DNA of 64,000 nt from Phaeobacter porticola (GCF_001888185.1 NZ_CP016364.1:310001-374000); one strand, 5' to 3'; shown: positions 9,327 through 18,825, counted from the first letter of the stretch. Numbers and translations are program-made. Notes: generated from the sequence alone by a model not told the origin.

Positions 9327-9346
9327 CGGAGCGGCTCTCTGCTCCG
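9327..9346. terminator. hairpin between convergent genes, possible weak terminator
   Basis: CGGAGC (9327-9332) pairs with GCTCCG (9341-9346) over an 8-base loop, between the ends of the secreted-protein gene and the transglycosylase gene. No clear T-tract follows on either strand, so factor-independent termination is uncertain. Confidence 0.35.
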
Positions 9347-9376
9347 AAACTACTTTGTACAGTCGTGGTTCGGACG

Positions 9377-10549
9377 TTAGAGCCGTGACAACAAAGCCGG
9401 TGTTGGCCAGGCATCTGCTGGCAACCCTAAGCGTTCCTGTTCTTTTTGCACCGCGACACGGGTCTTGGCCCCAAGGATGCCATCGACATCACCAACATCA
9501 TGCCCGCGCGCGCTCAGCTTTCTTTGTAGCTGTTCCATTTGGTCACTGGCCAAGCCGGTGTCAGGCGTGCCCGCATCATAGGCGGCTGCACCTGACAGTC
9601 GCGTGGCGAAGTACGCAGCGGTCAAAACATAGGTAAAGCTCTGATTCCATTCGAAGTAGACATCAAAATTCGGATAGGCGAGAAAAGCAGGTCCCTTGTG
9701 CCCCTGTGGCAGGATTAGTGCTGCCTTGGTGTTGGGACCGGCCAGTCTTCCATTGCGTGGGCTTACCCCCAATGACTGCCAATCCGCGACGGTTTTCTTA
9801 CGGTAAGTCCCGCTGAGCCGCAGGTCGAGATTCGCGGGAATAGTGACTTCTTGTACCCAAGGTTCGTTGGGACGCCAGCCCAGATTCGACAACATCTTGG
9901 CCCCTGACATCAGTGCATCCGGCGCAGAGGTCTTAAGACGGACATGGCCATCTCCATCCGCATCGACGCCGTTCTCCAGAATATCGCGAGGCAGCATCTG
10001 CACCATTCCGATTTCACCGGCCCAAGCGCCTGTGGTGCGGCGGGGGTCGAAATTACCCTGACGAAACAGCTCCAGCGCGGCGAACACTTGCGGGCGAAAT
10101 AGTGTGGGTCGGCGGCAATCGTGGGAAAGTGTGACCAGAGCATTCAGTGTGTTAAAGCTTCCCTGTACCGCACCGTAGTCGGTTTCAAACGCCCAAAATG
10201 CCAACAATACGCCACGATCAATGCCGTAGGTGGATTCAATCCGGCGAAACGTGGTGTCGTATTTGCGAGACATTGCCTGGCCGCGATCCAATCTACTTTT
10301 TGAGATCAGGCGGCGGGAAAAATCGATGAAAGGCTTTTGAAAGACGCCTTGTGAACGATCGGCTTTCAGGACGGAGGGATCTTGCCGAACGCTTTGGAAA
10401 AAGCTGTTCACAGTCGCGCTGTCATAGCCGCCTGTCAGCGCCTCCTCTTTCATCAATTGGACGAAGTTGCGAAAGCCGCCACCACATTGGGCCTGGGCTT
10501 GCAGCGGCAGAAGAAGAGAGACGAGGGCGAGAAAGCTGGAGCGCAACAC
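9377..10549 (-). CDS. lytic murein transglycosylase (MltB-type, GH103) with peptidoglycan-binding domain
   Basis: 390 residues. It cleaves the MurNAc-GlcNAc bond of peptidoglycan with formation of an anhydro end, in the periplasm. A signal peptide (to about AQA, residue 20) is followed by the SLT-like domain; the catalytic glutamate is E122 in LAFWAFETDYGAVQG, and GEIGMVQMLPRDI and DGDGHVRL are further family blocks. A C-terminal PG_binding_1 domain at about 335-388 contains LQRKLSARGHDVGDVDGILGAKTR. The gene starts 40 bases after cobD ends on the same strand, so it may be read through from cobC-cobD. Confidence 0.9.
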   Translation of the reverse strand: MLRSSFLALVSLLLPLQAQAQCGGGFRNFVQLMKEEALTGGYDSATVNSFFQSVRQDPSVLKADRSQGVFQKPFIDFSRRLISKSRLDRGQAMSRKYDTTFRRIESTYGIDRGVLLAFWAFETDYGAVQGSFNTLNALVTLSHDCRRPTLFRPQVFAALELFRQGNFDPRRTTGAWAGEIGMVQMLPRDILENGVDADGDGHVRLKTSAPDALMSGAKMLSNLGWRPNEPWVQEVTIPANLDLRLSGTYRKKTVADWQSLGVSPRNGRLAGPNTKAALILPQGHKGPAFLAYPNFDVYFEWNQSFTYVLTAAYFATRLSGAAAYDAGTPDTGLASDQMEQLQRKLSARGHDVGDVDGILGAKTRVAVQKEQERLGLPADAWPTPALLSRL

Positions 10550-10588
10550 GGGAGGCGTGTCCTTTTTTATGGTGCTGCCCCTTGTTAG

Positions 10589-11500
10589 CTATAACAGAGT
10601 AGCAATGGCAACCATTAGCACAAGGCCAAGCGCCCAAGCGGCCCATAGAAGACGTACAGCGCGCATGATGGCATGGCCACCTGCGCTTTTGGAGCCTTCG
10701 GCATTGACCCAAGGAAACTCTTGCATCTTGCCGTCGTATGACCGTGGTCCGGCCAAGGCGACGTGCAATGCCCGCGACATCGCTGCCTCAGGCCAGCCCG
10801 CATTGGGGGATCGGTGACGGTGGGCGTCGCTCGCAATGTCTGGCCAGGTGCGCAACACGCGCCCGACCACAGCGATCATAAGTGCGGAAAGACGGGCAGG
10901 GATCAGGTTTAGAAGATCATCCAGTCGTGCCGCAGCCCAGCCAAAGTTCCGGTAGCGGGGCGTTTTGTAGCCGATCATGCTGTCGGCGGTATTGGTGATC
11001 TTGTAGATCATCAGGCCGGGCAGTCCGCCGATCAGAAACCAGAACGCTGGTGCGACTACACCATCAGAAAAATTCTCGGCACCGCTTTCGATAGCGGATC
11101 GTGCGACCTGCGGCGTGGTCATGCCAGAGGTGTCACGGCTGACAATCATTGCAACCGCGTTGCGCCCCTGGTCAAGATTGTGGCCAAGCCCCTGGGCGAC
11201 CGCCTCAACATGTTCGCACAGTGATCTTTGGGCCAGCAGTATCGCGGCAAAAAGAATCTGCACCAGCGGGCCGAACAATGTCATGACCCAGCCCAGCCAG
11301 CCTGCGCCTAGAACCAACAAGGTTATGGCGATAGCGCCTTTTATCTTGCGTTGTTTGCCTTGGTTCAGATTTTGGTCGGCAATGGCTACTGCGCGCCCCA
11401 TCAGCACCGCAGGATGTGGTACCCGCGACCAAAGCCAGCGCGGTTCACCAAAGATCGCGTCTAACAAAAGCGCTGGGATCAGCAGGGCAGCAGTGCTCAC
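10589..11500 (-). CDS. cobD: adenosylcobinamide-phosphate synthase (CobD/CbiB)
   Basis: Membrane enzyme that attaches aminopropanol, or its phosphate, to adenosylcobyric acid. 303 residues with four to five hydrophobic segments and the family blocks [65 protein letters not shown] and [20 protein letters not shown] start; the GTGA overlap with the cobC stop indicates translational coupling. Function is paired with CobC, which supplies the aminopropanol phosphate. Only these two cobalamin genes lie here; the rest of the pathway must be elsewhere. Confidence 0.95.
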   Translation of the reverse strand: MSTAALLIPALLLDAIFGEPRWLWSRVPHPAVLMGRAVAIADQNLNQGKQRKIKGAIAITLLVLGAGWLGWVMTLFGPLVQILFAAILLAQRSLCEHVEAVAQGLGHNLDQGRNAVAMIVSRDTSGMTTPQVARSAIESGAENFSDGVVAPAFWFLIGGLPGLMIYKITNTADSMIGYKTPRYRNFGWAAARLDDLLNLIPARLSALMIAVVGRVLRTWPDIASDAHRHRSPNAGWPEAAMSRALHVALAGPRSYDGKMQEFPWVNAEGSKSAGGHAIMRAVRLLWAAWALGLVLMVAIATLL

Positions 11501-12459
11501 AGAGCAGCCTCAAGCCGTGTCCAGTCATCGCCGACCGGCAGGCCAAGGCGCAAATAGGTTTTGGAATACGGGAAAATACGTGTCCAGATATGGGCGCGTG
11601 CCAGTCTCGCCTGCCAAATAGCTGCATTGTCAACCTCATAGAGGCGGAAGAGATCGGTGCCGCCAACAATGCTTGCGCCTTTGGCGATCATCATCGCGTC
11701 AAGTCGCGCGGCATCCTGTTGTAGGCGGTTTCGGGTTTCGAGGGCCCAATTGTCGTCGCGCAAAGCCTGGGCACCAATGCGTAGAGCAGGACCAGATACT
11801 GCCCAAGGCCCCTGCCAGGCAGCCAAATCGCCAATCATGCAGGGGTCGCCAATGGCAAAACCCAATCTCAGCCCAGCGAGACCCCAAAATTTCCCAAAGC
11901 TCTTGAGGATGATAACGCCGGGGCGTTCGGCAAGGTGAATTAGACTGTCGGCGGGACACACGTCGCAGAAACTCTCGTCGATCACGACCAGCGGAGCTTG
12001 TGCGTCTTCTTCGGTCCAGCGTCGCCCGTCGGGATTGTTGGGGTGTACCAGGACTCGCGCTTCTGCAGGTCCATCTGTGACAACCTGCCAGCCGCGGGCT
12101 GTGAAAGATGCTGCGTGTTCGTTGTAGGTAGGTGGCGTGATGCGGACCCAGCGTGGATCGGCTAGCGCTGGAAGGGCCGCGATCAACGCCGAAGCACCGG
12201 GGGCGGGCAGGATATCGGCGCCACTGGGCACGTTCCAGAAATGGCGGGCCGCGTCGAGAAGATCATCCATCGCGGTTTGATCAGGCAGGGCACCCCAGTC
12301 TGCCCCGGTTAATCCGCTCACCGGGTACGGCAGCGGGTTGATCCCGGTCGATAAATCGACCCAGTCGCTGGCTACACCACCATATCCCGAAATGGCGACG
12401 CTCAGGTTGCCACCGTGATCCCGTTTCGGAGTCTGTATCAGATTCAGTATGCCAGTCAT
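11497..12459 (-). CDS. cobC: threonine-phosphate decarboxylase (CobC), class I/II aminotransferase fold
   Basis: PLP enzyme giving (R)-1-amino-2-propanol phosphate from threonine phosphate for the nucleotide loop of cobalamin. 320 residues from ATG 12459. Family marks are DHGGNL near the N-terminus, [27 protein letters not shown] and the PLP lysine in [19 protein letters not shown]. The frame is open upstream, but the extra 37 residues would be aromatic-rich and unlike relatives. It overlaps cobD by 4 bases. I find no B12-box sequence upstream, so there is no sign of a cobalamin riboswitch. Confidence 0.93.
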   Translation of the reverse strand: MTGILNLIQTPKRDHGGNLSVAISGYGGVASDWVDLSTGINPLPYPVSGLTGADWGALPDQTAMDDLLDAARHFWNVPSGADILPAPGASALIAALPALADPRWVRITPPTYNEHAASFTARGWQVVTDGPAEARVLVHPNNPDGRRWTEEDAQAPLVVIDESFCDVCPADSLIHLAERPGVIILKSFGKFWGLAGLRLGFAIGDPCMIGDLAAWQGPWAVSGPALRIGAQALRDDNWALETRNRLQQDAARLDAMMIAKGASIVGGTDLFRLYEVDNAAIWQARLARAHIWTRIFPYSKTYLRLGLPVGDDWTRLEAAL

Positions 12460-12867
12460 CGTGGGCCTTGAACAAAAGAACCAGAGCCTTGAGCCAAAAT
12501 ACGCAGGCCTAATACCGCCGTATGGAACAGCAATCGTGAGAAAGCAACCATAGGAGACCAGGAACAGCAATTCGCTAATATGGGGGAGTCGGGCGTGGAT
12601 TGAGTCGCCTTATGGGTGTATCTCGATTAGCGCTCATCGATTTAAAAAGGGTCTTTGATGGATCCAGATCGGAATCGGCAAGACATTTCCTGCACGAATC
12701 GCTTGGCAGTCGCCTCTGTTGCAGCGCGCACCATGGGGCAATGCATCGGTGGGAAGTGACAATTTTCTCAAAATGCGAGGATTGTATCGGCGCTTTAGAC
12801 GTACCACCGATGGCTATGCGTCGATTTGGCACCTCTGTTCTCGTCATGGCACCTCGTGGACGTGATG
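12460..12867. other. 408-base intergenic region between cobC and the GST gene
   Basis: Holds the cobC leader on the left. I see no RNA gene, B12 box, strong hairpin or clear promoter. A reading frame of about 100 codons on the + strand overlaps the end of the GST gene and looks spurious. Confidence 0.5.
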
Positions 12868-13842
12868 TTATCCGCGCCCATGAGGTGCCATCCAGTCGAT
12901 ACGCGGATTGGTCGGGATGATCTGATGTGGATTGATGGTCGCGTGGCTGTAGTGATAGTGGCGCACGATATGCTGCATACCCACAGTTTCCGCAACGCCG
13001 GGCCATTGGTAAAGCGCGCGGGTATAGGCCCAGAGGTGCGGGTAATCGACCAGGCGACGCCGATTACACTTAAAGTGCAGATGATACACTGGATCAAAGC
13101 GCAACAGTGTGGTGAACAATCGCCAATCGGCCTCGGTCAACGTGTCACCCAATAGGAAACGATGTTCGGACAGAATATCGTCCAGCCAGTCGAGTGTGTC
13201 GAACAGTGGGTCTATTGCCGTGTCGTAGGCGGCTTGCGTCGTCGCAAAACCGCATTTGTAGACGCCGTTGTTCAGGGTGGAGTAGATCCTGCTATTCACG
13301 GCCTCAATCGGTTCACGTAATTCTTCGGGCCAATAGTCATCCGTATTGCCGGTGACCTTATCAAAAGCGCAATTAAACATGCGGATGATGTCGGCGCTTT
13401 CATTCGAAACGACTGTGTTTTTCTTTTTGTCCCAAAGGATTGGTACCGTGACGCGACCTGAATACTTGGGGTCTGCGCGGGTGTAAATTTGATGAGCATA
13501 GTCGTTGCCGAATAGAGTGTCACCGGTTGCGCCATGGTCGTCGGTAGCAAAGCTCCAGCCCATGTCCAACATGTCCGGATGGACCACCGAGACGCTGATA
13601 TGATCACTCAGCCCCTTTAGTTGGCGAAAAATCAGCGTGCGATGCGCCCATGGGCATGCCAGTGACACATAAAGATGATACCGTCGACTTTCGGCAGCAT
13701 AGCCCCCGTTGCCGGTTGGACCCGCTTGACCATTCTTGGTGACCCAATTGCGAAACTGCGCTTGCGAGCGTTTGAATGCGCCCCCGGTTGAGGCGGTATC
13801 ATACCATTGGTCGTGCCAGACACCATCAATCAAGAGGCCCAT
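12868..13842 (-). CDS. xi-class glutathione S-transferase / glutathionyl-hydroquinone reductase
   Basis: 324 residues. Xi-class enzymes reduce glutathionyl-hydroquinones with glutathione via a cysteine. The catalytic motif CPWAHRT places the Cys at residue 63, in a SLACPWAHRTLIFR context diagnostic of this class. Other class marks are the N-terminal FKRSQAQFRNWV, the GRVTVPILWDKKKNTVVSNESADIIRMF block that binds glutathione, and the C-terminal helical domain with LLGDTLTEADWRLFTTLLRFDPVYH. Cytosolic, dimeric in relatives. Stand-alone gene. Confidence 0.9.
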   Translation of the reverse strand: MGLLIDGVWHDQWYDTASTGGAFKRSQAQFRNWVTKNGQAGPTGNGGYAAESRRYHLYVSLACPWAHRTLIFRQLKGLSDHISVSVVHPDMLDMGWSFATDDHGATGDTLFGNDYAHQIYTRADPKYSGRVTVPILWDKKKNTVVSNESADIIRMFNCAFDKVTGNTDDYWPEELREPIEAVNSRIYSTLNNGVYKCGFATTQAAYDTAIDPLFDTLDWLDDILSEHRFLLGDTLTEADWRLFTTLLRFDPVYHLHFKCNRRRLVDYPHLWAYTRALYQWPGVAETVGMQHIVRHYHYSHATINPHQIIPTNPRIDWMAPHGRG

Positions 13843-14157
13843 AACCGTCTCCTATTAGCTGCGGGGCAAATTGCTTGTGGTCAATCTAGGCTGCGTCAGC
13901 CGCTGCGCCCATGGTCGTTTTGCGCGCAACTTCCCTGCGTGAACGCACAGGTGACCGATGCGTTGATGTTGGTTGCCGATAGCAAGGGATCAAAAGAGGT
14001 GTTGCGGATCAGTGATACAAATGATGCAAAAAGTTCACTTGATTTTATTCTTTGATAGCGCATTTTTGTGAGGAGTTGGGTAATTTGCCCGCCCGCATTT
14101 GTCCTGCCGCGCAATGCCATCGGGGCCGCTGTGGGGCCAGATCGAAAGGTCACCACC
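13843..14157. other. 315-base intergenic region upstream of a small conserved gene
   Basis: Divergent region between the GST gene and the 120-residue protein. It contains an A/T-rich stretch around 14025-14070 (CAAAAAGTTCACTTGATTTT) that may carry a promoter. I see no RNA gene or strong hairpin. Confidence 0.4.
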
Positions 14158-14520
14158 ATGACGACATTCATTCCAAAAGCTGTGCAAGACGCGCTGGATG
14201 CTGCGCGACTGGAGGGGATGAAACACAAGAGCCGCCTGCGGGTTGCAGTCGATGACCACGTGTTTCCTGTGCTGAGTATGTGGAAAGATGGATTTTCGGT
14301 AGAGGTCGCGGACGTGCCTCAACTGCGCGGTTTGGTCGATCTTTACGATGGCACGCACCATCTGTCGCAATGCCTGATCGTCGCCTCTGACGAGGAATCT
14401 GGCGAGATGCGCTATGAGTTCAAGCGGGCGACCGTTGTCACGGATAGCGCACCGCTCGATTTCTACCGCGCGCCGGACGCACCTGTGGCATTGATCGCAC
14501 AGGACGAATTGCGGTTCTGA
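14158..14520 (+). CDS. conserved hypothetical protein, 120 aa
   Basis: ATG 14158 is preceded by GAAAGGT at a suitable distance. The soluble, acidic product has an amphipathic N-terminal helix (PKAVQDALDAARLEGMKHKS), then RLRVAVDDHVFPVLSMWKDG, LRGLVDLYDGTHHLSQCLI and GEMRYEFKRATVVTDSAPLDF. The alternating strands and LSQCLI...RYEFKR order look like those of a small beta-barrel domain. I recall similar uncharacterised proteins in Rhodobacteraceae but know no function. A terminator follows, so it is a single-gene unit. Confidence 0.72.
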   Translation: MTTFIPKAVQDALDAARLEGMKHKSRLRVAVDDHVFPVLSMWKDGFSVEVADVPQLRGLVDLYDGTHHLSQCLIVASDEESGEMRYEFKRATVVTDSAPLDFYRAPDAPVALIAQDELRF

Positions 14521-14582
14521 GAGGAATGGTTTTCACCCAGGGTTGCCGCTTGATTTAGAACTATCGAATATGAGACCTAAAA

Positions 14583-14616
14583 AAGGGGGCGGCGCCTGAT
14601 GCCGTCCCCTTATCGT
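14583..14616 (+). terminator. intrinsic terminator after the 120-aa protein gene
   Basis: AAGGGGGCGGC (14583-14593) pairs with GCCGTCCCCTT (14601-14611) over a 7-base loop with one G-T pair. The U-run is interrupted (TATCGTTTT). It also sits beyond the end of the convergent aminotransferase gene. Confidence 0.75.
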
Positions 14617-14707
14617 TTTCGCCGAAATCGCAAACCCACAAGTGAATAGGGTTCAATCTGCAATACCTGCCGCGCGCAATTTGGCGGCAGGTTTTCGGGA
14701 TATTGAA

Positions 14708-15880
14708 CTACTGCAAGTCAGAGAAAGCGGCGCGCAACCGGTCGCAGGCTTCCTCTACGCGGGCACGCTGGGTGCCGAGGTTGAACCGCAGGAAGTTGTC
14801 GCCACCGGTGCCGAAGCTTGGTCCGTGGTTGGCAGCTATCTTGGCTCCGCGTTCAACACGCGAGGTGAATTCCTCCCGGTTCATTCCCGTGCCGGAAAAA
14901 TCGACCCATGCCAGGTAGGTGGCCTCTAGCCGGGTGGAGCGTAGGCCGGGAATTTCATTCACAGCTGCATCAAAGACCTGACGGTTGCCGTCGAGATATG
15001 GCACCAGTTCGTCGACCCAGGCGGCACCTTCGGGAGAGTAGGCAACTGTGGTTGCCCATTGACCGGGAGAGTTCGGCGATAGTGCCAGCGCCAGCATTCG
15101 ACGTGAAAACTGCGCGCGCAGATCCGGATCCGGGATGATCACCTGACCTGTGTGCATGCCCGCAAAATTGAAGGTCTTGGACGGCGCTGTCAGCATCAAA
15201 AGCCGATCGGTAACATCGGGGGCGGCGTTCTGCATAGGGATATGGGTCGCACCGTCGAAAACCAGATCGTGGTGGATTTCATCCGAGAGAAGGATCAGAT
15301 CGTGGCGCTTGGCAAAATCGGCAACCCCCCGCAGTTCCGCTTGTGTCCAGACACGCCCGACCGGATTATGGGGGGAGCAAAGGATCACCATTTTCTCTGC
15401 GCCGGTCATCTGAGCGTCATAGGCGGCAAAATCCATCTCGTAGCGCCCATCGTTCACGACGAGTTCGCATTCCACCACGTTACGGCCTGCGTTACGAATG
15501 ACTTTGGCGAATGCGTGATAGACTGGCGTGAACAACACGATGCCGTCGCCAGGCTTGGTGAAGGTATCAAGGCACATGCCAACACCGTTCACCAAACCGG
15601 TCGTGGTGAAAATTGCCTCTGGCTCGACGGACCATCCGTGGCGATTCTGCATCCACCAACAGATCGCCGACCTGTAGGGGCTGTCGCAGTTCACATAGCC
15701 ATAAACACCGTGATTTGCCATCTCATGCATCTTGTCGGTCACCACGGGTGGTACCGCAAAATCCATATCTGCAACCCACATCGACAGGCCTTCATCGTGT
15801 GGGACGTTATAGAGGTCCTCCATCATGTCCCATTTGATGCAATGCGTGTTCTGGCGGTCAATGATCTTGTCAAAATCCAT
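14708..15880 (-). CDS. MalY/PatB-type PLP enzyme (cystathionine beta-lyase family)
   Basis: 390-residue fold-type I PLP enzyme. MalY/PatB members split C-S bonds (cystathionine, cysteine conjugates) to pyruvate, ammonia and a thiol. Marks are MWVADMDFAVPP near residue 40, TTGLVNGV, SPHNPVGRVW, SDEIHHDLVF with D200, and the PLP-binding K235 in TAPSKTFNFAG. The start gives the usual MDFDKIIDR N-terminus. In marine roseobacters such lyases can take part in organosulfur metabolism (inference). It is divergent from the deformylase genes, separated by 98 bases. Confidence 0.88.
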   Translation of the reverse strand: MDFDKIIDRQNTHCIKWDMMEDLYNVPHDEGLSMWVADMDFAVPPVVTDKMHEMANHGVYGYVNCDSPYRSAICWWMQNRHGWSVEPEAIFTTTGLVNGVGMCLDTFTKPGDGIVLFTPVYHAFAKVIRNAGRNVVECELVVNDGRYEMDFAAYDAQMTGAEKMVILCSPHNPVGRVWTQAELRGVADFAKRHDLILLSDEIHHDLVFDGATHIPMQNAAPDVTDRLLMLTAPSKTFNFAGMHTGQVIIPDPDLRAQFSRRMLALALSPNSPGQWATTVAYSPEGAAWVDELVPYLDGNRQVFDAAVNEIPGLRSTRLEATYLAWVDFSGTGMNREEFTSRVERGAKIAANHGPSFGTGGDNFLRFNLGTQRARVEEACDRLRAAFSDLQ

Positions 15881-15978
15881 GGTCTGAACTCCCGTTGTTC
15901 CGAGGCGAAGCTAACGGCAATCGCGCCATGCGCAAGGGGGGCGTTGCAGGGCGCGCGCCAATGTCCTAAATCAGCGAC

Positions 15979-16497
15979 ATGAAACGTCCGATCCTGATCC
16001 ATCCTGATCCCCGCCTCAAGAAGGTTTGCGCACCGGTTCCCGACCTGTCGGATGCGTTGCGCACCCTGGCTGATGATATGCTTGAGACGATGTATGCCGC
16101 CCCAGGTATCGGGTTGGCGGCTCCGCAGATTGGCATTTTGGATCGCCTGATCGTGCTGGACTGCGTCAAGGAAGAAGACGGCGCAGCGCGTCCCTTGGTG
16201 ATGTTCAACCCAGAAGTGATCTCGGCGTCTGATGATATCAACGTCTACGAGGAGGGCTGCCTGTCCATCCCGGAACAATACGCAGAAGTGACCCGCCCCA
16301 AAGAGGTTGAAGTCACGTGGATGGACCGCAACGGCAATGCGCAACGCGAGACCTTTGCGGGGCTTTGGGCCACCTGTGTGCAGCACGAGATCGACCATCT
16401 AAACGGCAAACTGTTCATTGATTATCTCAAACCGCTGAAACGGCAGATGATCACGCGCAAGATGCAGAAAATGAAACGCGAACGTGCACGGGGCTGA
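15979..16497 (+). CDS. def: peptide deformylase 1 (complete active site)
   Basis: Removes the N-formyl group from nascent chains at the ribosome exit. 172 residues with all three motifs: GIGLAAPQ (Q50), EGCLSIP (metal ligand C94) and QHEIDHLNG (H136, catalytic E137, H140). It is the best match of the three tandem paralogues to housekeeping Def, including the C-terminal basic tail. First of a run def-def-def-fmt: the enzymes that remove and add the formyl group are neighbours, as in many bacteria. Confidence 0.96.
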   Translation: MKRPILIHPDPRLKKVCAPVPDLSDALRTLADDMLETMYAAPGIGLAAPQIGILDRLIVLDCVKEEDGAARPLVMFNPEVISASDDINVYEEGCLSIPEQYAEVTRPKEVEVTWMDRNGNAQRETFAGLWATCVQHEIDHLNGKLFIDYLKPLKRQMITRKMQKMKRERARG

Positions 16498-16569
16498 CCT
16501 ATTGCTTGTGCTCTTGGCTCAGGTCGGTTCAATTTGCGGCATGATCACCAGCACAAGGAGATGGATAGA

Positions 16570-17079
16570 ATGACAGTTCTCCCCATTGTCACCTGGCCCG
16601 ATCCGGTGCTGTCGGCCCGCGCCGATCCTGTTGCCTCTATCGCGGACGTGGCAGACTTGGCGCAGGACATGCTCGACACCATGTATGCCGCGCCGGGCCG
16701 CGGGCTGGCGGCCCCTCAGGTTGGCGTTTTGCGGCGTGTTTTTGTCATGGATACCATGTGGAAGGATGGCGCGCGCGATCCGCTGGTTTGTATCAATCCA
16801 GAAATCTTGGCCCTGTCGGATACTTTGGTCACTGGACCCGAAGGTTGCCTGTCGATCCCAGGTGTCAGCCTTGAGGTTGCGCGACCGGATTGGGTTGAAC
16901 TGGGTTGGAGAGATCTGGACGGCACGCGCCATCAGAGACGCTTTGATGGGTTTGCGGCGGTCTGCATCCAGCATGAATATGACCATCTGGAGGGGCGCGT
17001 GACGTTTGATCAGGTCTTGCCCGAAATCCGGGCCAAGGCCGAAGCCGCCTACCAATTTGATACGGAGATACCCCGATGA
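16570..17079 (+). CDS. peptide deformylase 2 (complete active site)
   Basis: 169 residues from ATG 16570, which has AAGGAG 9 bases upstream. GRGLAAPQ (Q50), EGCLSIP (C93) and QHEYDHLEG (H135, E136, H139) are all present, so activity is likely. It differs from the first paralogue at the C-terminus (LPEIRAKAEAAYQF instead of a basic LKRQMITRKM tail), so it may have another substrate preference or expression (inference). Its stop overlaps the start of the third gene (ATGA). Confidence 0.9.
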   Translation: MTVLPIVTWPDPVLSARADPVASIADVADLAQDMLDTMYAAPGRGLAAPQVGVLRRVFVMDTMWKDGARDPLVCINPEILALSDTLVTGPEGCLSIPGVSLEVARPDWVELGWRDLDGTRHQRRFDGFAAVCIQHEYDHLEGRVTFDQVLPEIRAKAEAAYQFDTEIPR

Positions 17080-17573
17080 CCGTGCGCCTATGCCTGCCCT
17101 GGCCCGACAAACATCTGCGAAAACGTGCCGAAGAGGTAAGCGACATCACCGAGGACACTCTGGCGCTTTGGCAAGACATGATCGACACGATGGAGGCGAT
17201 GCCCGGTGTTGGGCTGGCTGCGAACCAAATCGGTGTGCTGCTGCGTCTCGCAGTTGTTGACGGCTCCAGCGAGCGGGGCCGTGCTGTGCGCCTCGCCAAT
17301 CCAGAGATCCTGCACGCCTCGGTCGCATTGCGTGAGCACGAGGAAGCCAGCCCTAATTTGCCGGGTGTCTCTTCCAAGATCAAACGGCCGCGCGCCGTTA
17401 CTGTACGCTACATGGATGAGACTGGTGCCACGGTCGAACGAGATTTTGTCGGGATCGAAGCCACCAGTGTGCAACATCAGATCGACCACCTGAATGGCAA
17501 GATGTACTTTGACAACCTGTCCAAGGTGAAGCGCGATATCTTGATCCGCAAGGCAAAGAAGCTGAATGGCTGA
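17076..17573 (+). CDS. peptide deformylase-like protein with degenerate active site
   Basis: 165 residues, clearly homologous to Def: GVGLAANQIG (Q51), YMDETGATVERDFVGIEA, and QHQIDHLNGKMYFDNLSKVKRD. However, the EGCLS motif is EASPN (S92 where the metal-ligand Cys should be), and HExxH is HQxxH (Q135 in place of the catalytic Glu). Both His ligands are kept. On family knowledge the Cys and Glu are essential for deformylation, so it is probably inactive as a deformylase or does something else. The frame is intact and coupled to the gene before by ATGA, so it is not simply a decayed copy. Confidence 0.88.
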   Translation: MTVRLCLPWPDKHLRKRAEEVSDITEDTLALWQDMIDTMEAMPGVGLAANQIGVLLRLAVVDGSSERGRAVRLANPEILHASVALREHEEASPNLPGVSSKIKRPRAVTVRYMDETGATVERDFVGIEATSVQHQIDHLNGKMYFDNLSKVKRDILIRKAKKLNG

Positions 17574-17645
17574 TCGCTTGCAGGTACTACTCTGCGGGTT
17601 AGGGTCGACCCACAGGTTAACTTGGCAACTGAAAGAGGGTTGAGC

Positions 17646-18551
17646 ATGCGTATCATTTTCATGGGAACGCCGGACTTTTCAGTACCGGTTCTCGATGCTC
17701 TGGTGGACGCCGGGCACGAAATCGTTGCCGTTTACTGTCAGCCGCCCCGTCCCGCCGGACGGGGCAAGAAAGATCGCCCAACCCCTGTGCATGCGCGTGC
17801 CGAGGCTCTTGGGCTAGAGGTGCGCCACCCTGTTCGCCTGAAGGGCGAAGACGAACAGCAGCGGTTTGCGTCATTACAGGCTGACGTTGCCGTTGTGGTT
17901 GCTTACGGGCTGATCCTGCCGCAGCCCGTGCTGGACGCCCCCCACCACGGTTGTTTGAATATCCACGCAAGCCTGCTGCCGCGCTGGCGTGGTGCCGCTC
18001 CGATCCACCGGGCTATCATGGCGGGCGACACGCAAACTGGCGTCTGTATCATGCAGATGGAAGCTGGGCTGGACACGGGGCCGGTGCTGTTGCGTGATGC
18101 GACAGAAATCGGGGGCACGGAAACCACGGCACAATTGCATGACCGCTTGTCTCACATGGGGGCGGCACTGATCGTCAGTGCTGTTGACCAACTGGGTAGC
18201 CTAAAGTCTGACCCGCAGCCAGATGACGGGGTTACCTACGCCCATAAGATCGATAAGGCCGAGGCCAAGATCGATTGGCAGCGTCCGGCGGTTGTGGTGG
18301 ATCGGCAAATACGTGGATTGTCGCCTTTTCCCGGCGCCTGGTGCGAGATCGAGGGACAGCGGGTAAAATTGCTGGCATCGCGCGTGGTCGACGGTAACGG
18401 TACACCGGGGACTGTTCTAGATGATCAGCTCACCGTTGCGTGCGGTGAGGGGGCAGTTGAACTGTTGCGGCTCCAGCGGGCTGGCAAGGGCGCACAAGCG
18501 CGCGACGTGTTCCTCCGAGGCTTTCCGGTTTCTGCCGGCAGTCAGCTGTAA
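17646..18551 (+). CDS. fmt: methionyl-tRNA formyltransferase
   Basis: Formylates initiator Met-tRNA with 10-formyltetrahydrofolate. 301 residues, usual length. The N-terminus [19 protein letters not shown] is typical; the catalytic triad is N105 and H107 in [20 protein letters not shown], and D143 in GLDTGPVLL. The C-terminal OB-like tRNA-binding domain begins near 205 ([25 protein letters not shown]). ATG 17646 has AGAGGG upstream. Same strand as the def genes, 72 bases after the last. Confidence 0.96.
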   Translation: MRIIFMGTPDFSVPVLDALVDAGHEIVAVYCQPPRPAGRGKKDRPTPVHARAEALGLEVRHPVRLKGEDEQQRFASLQADVAVVVAYGLILPQPVLDAPHHGCLNIHASLLPRWRGAAPIHRAIMAGDTQTGVCIMQMEAGLDTGPVLLRDATEIGGTETTAQLHDRLSHMGAALIVSAVDQLGSLKSDPQPDDGVTYAHKIDKAEAKIDWQRPAVVVDRQIRGLSPFPGAWCEIEGQRVKLLASRVVDGNGTPGTVLDDQLTVACGEGAVELLRLQRAGKGAQARDVFLRGFPVSAGSQL

Positions 18552-18567
18552 ACGGGGAGGCAACAAG

Positions 18568-18804
18568 ATGTTTCTGGCGCTATTCGGCAGCGTGGTGATC
18601 GCAGGCATCATTGGGTACCTGGCTGAGCGGACCGGTTTTACGCAAAACGGTTATCTTTCATCAATCATCATCTGCGTCGGCGGTGCGTTTCTGTTCCATT
18701 TCATTGTGATTATGTTCGGCATCGGGTTTCGCGCGCCGGGATGGAACGCTATCGCAGCCTCAATCGGGGCGTTGATCATTGTGCCGTTTCATTGGCGCCG
18801 CTGA
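18568..18804 (+). CDS. small membrane protein, GlsB/YeaQ/YmgE-like
   Basis: 78 residues with three hydrophobic segments (LFGSVVIAGIIGYLAE, LSSIIICVGGAFLFHFIVIMFG, AIAASIGALIIVPF). The glycine-rich spacing and terminal GALIIVPF resemble the transglycosylase-associated family, whose members are stress-induced inner-membrane proteins of unclear action. GGGGAGG lies 8 bases before the ATG and 16 bases after fmt, so it is the last gene of the def-fmt unit. Confidence 0.65.
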   Translation: MFLALFGSVVIAGIIGYLAERTGFTQNGYLSSIIICVGGAFLFHFIVIMFGIGFRAPGWNAIAASIGALIIVPFHWRR

Positions 18805-18825
18805 TACAGCGACGCCGGTATTTTG

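Noticed and set aside
12460-12600. Possible cobalamin riboswitch before cobC
   Set aside because: I looked for the B12 box and surrounding stems on the minus strand and found none.
12600-12920. 106-codon + strand frame in the region between cobC and the GST gene
   Set aside because: No ribosome-binding site or family, and its end runs into the GST gene on the other strand.
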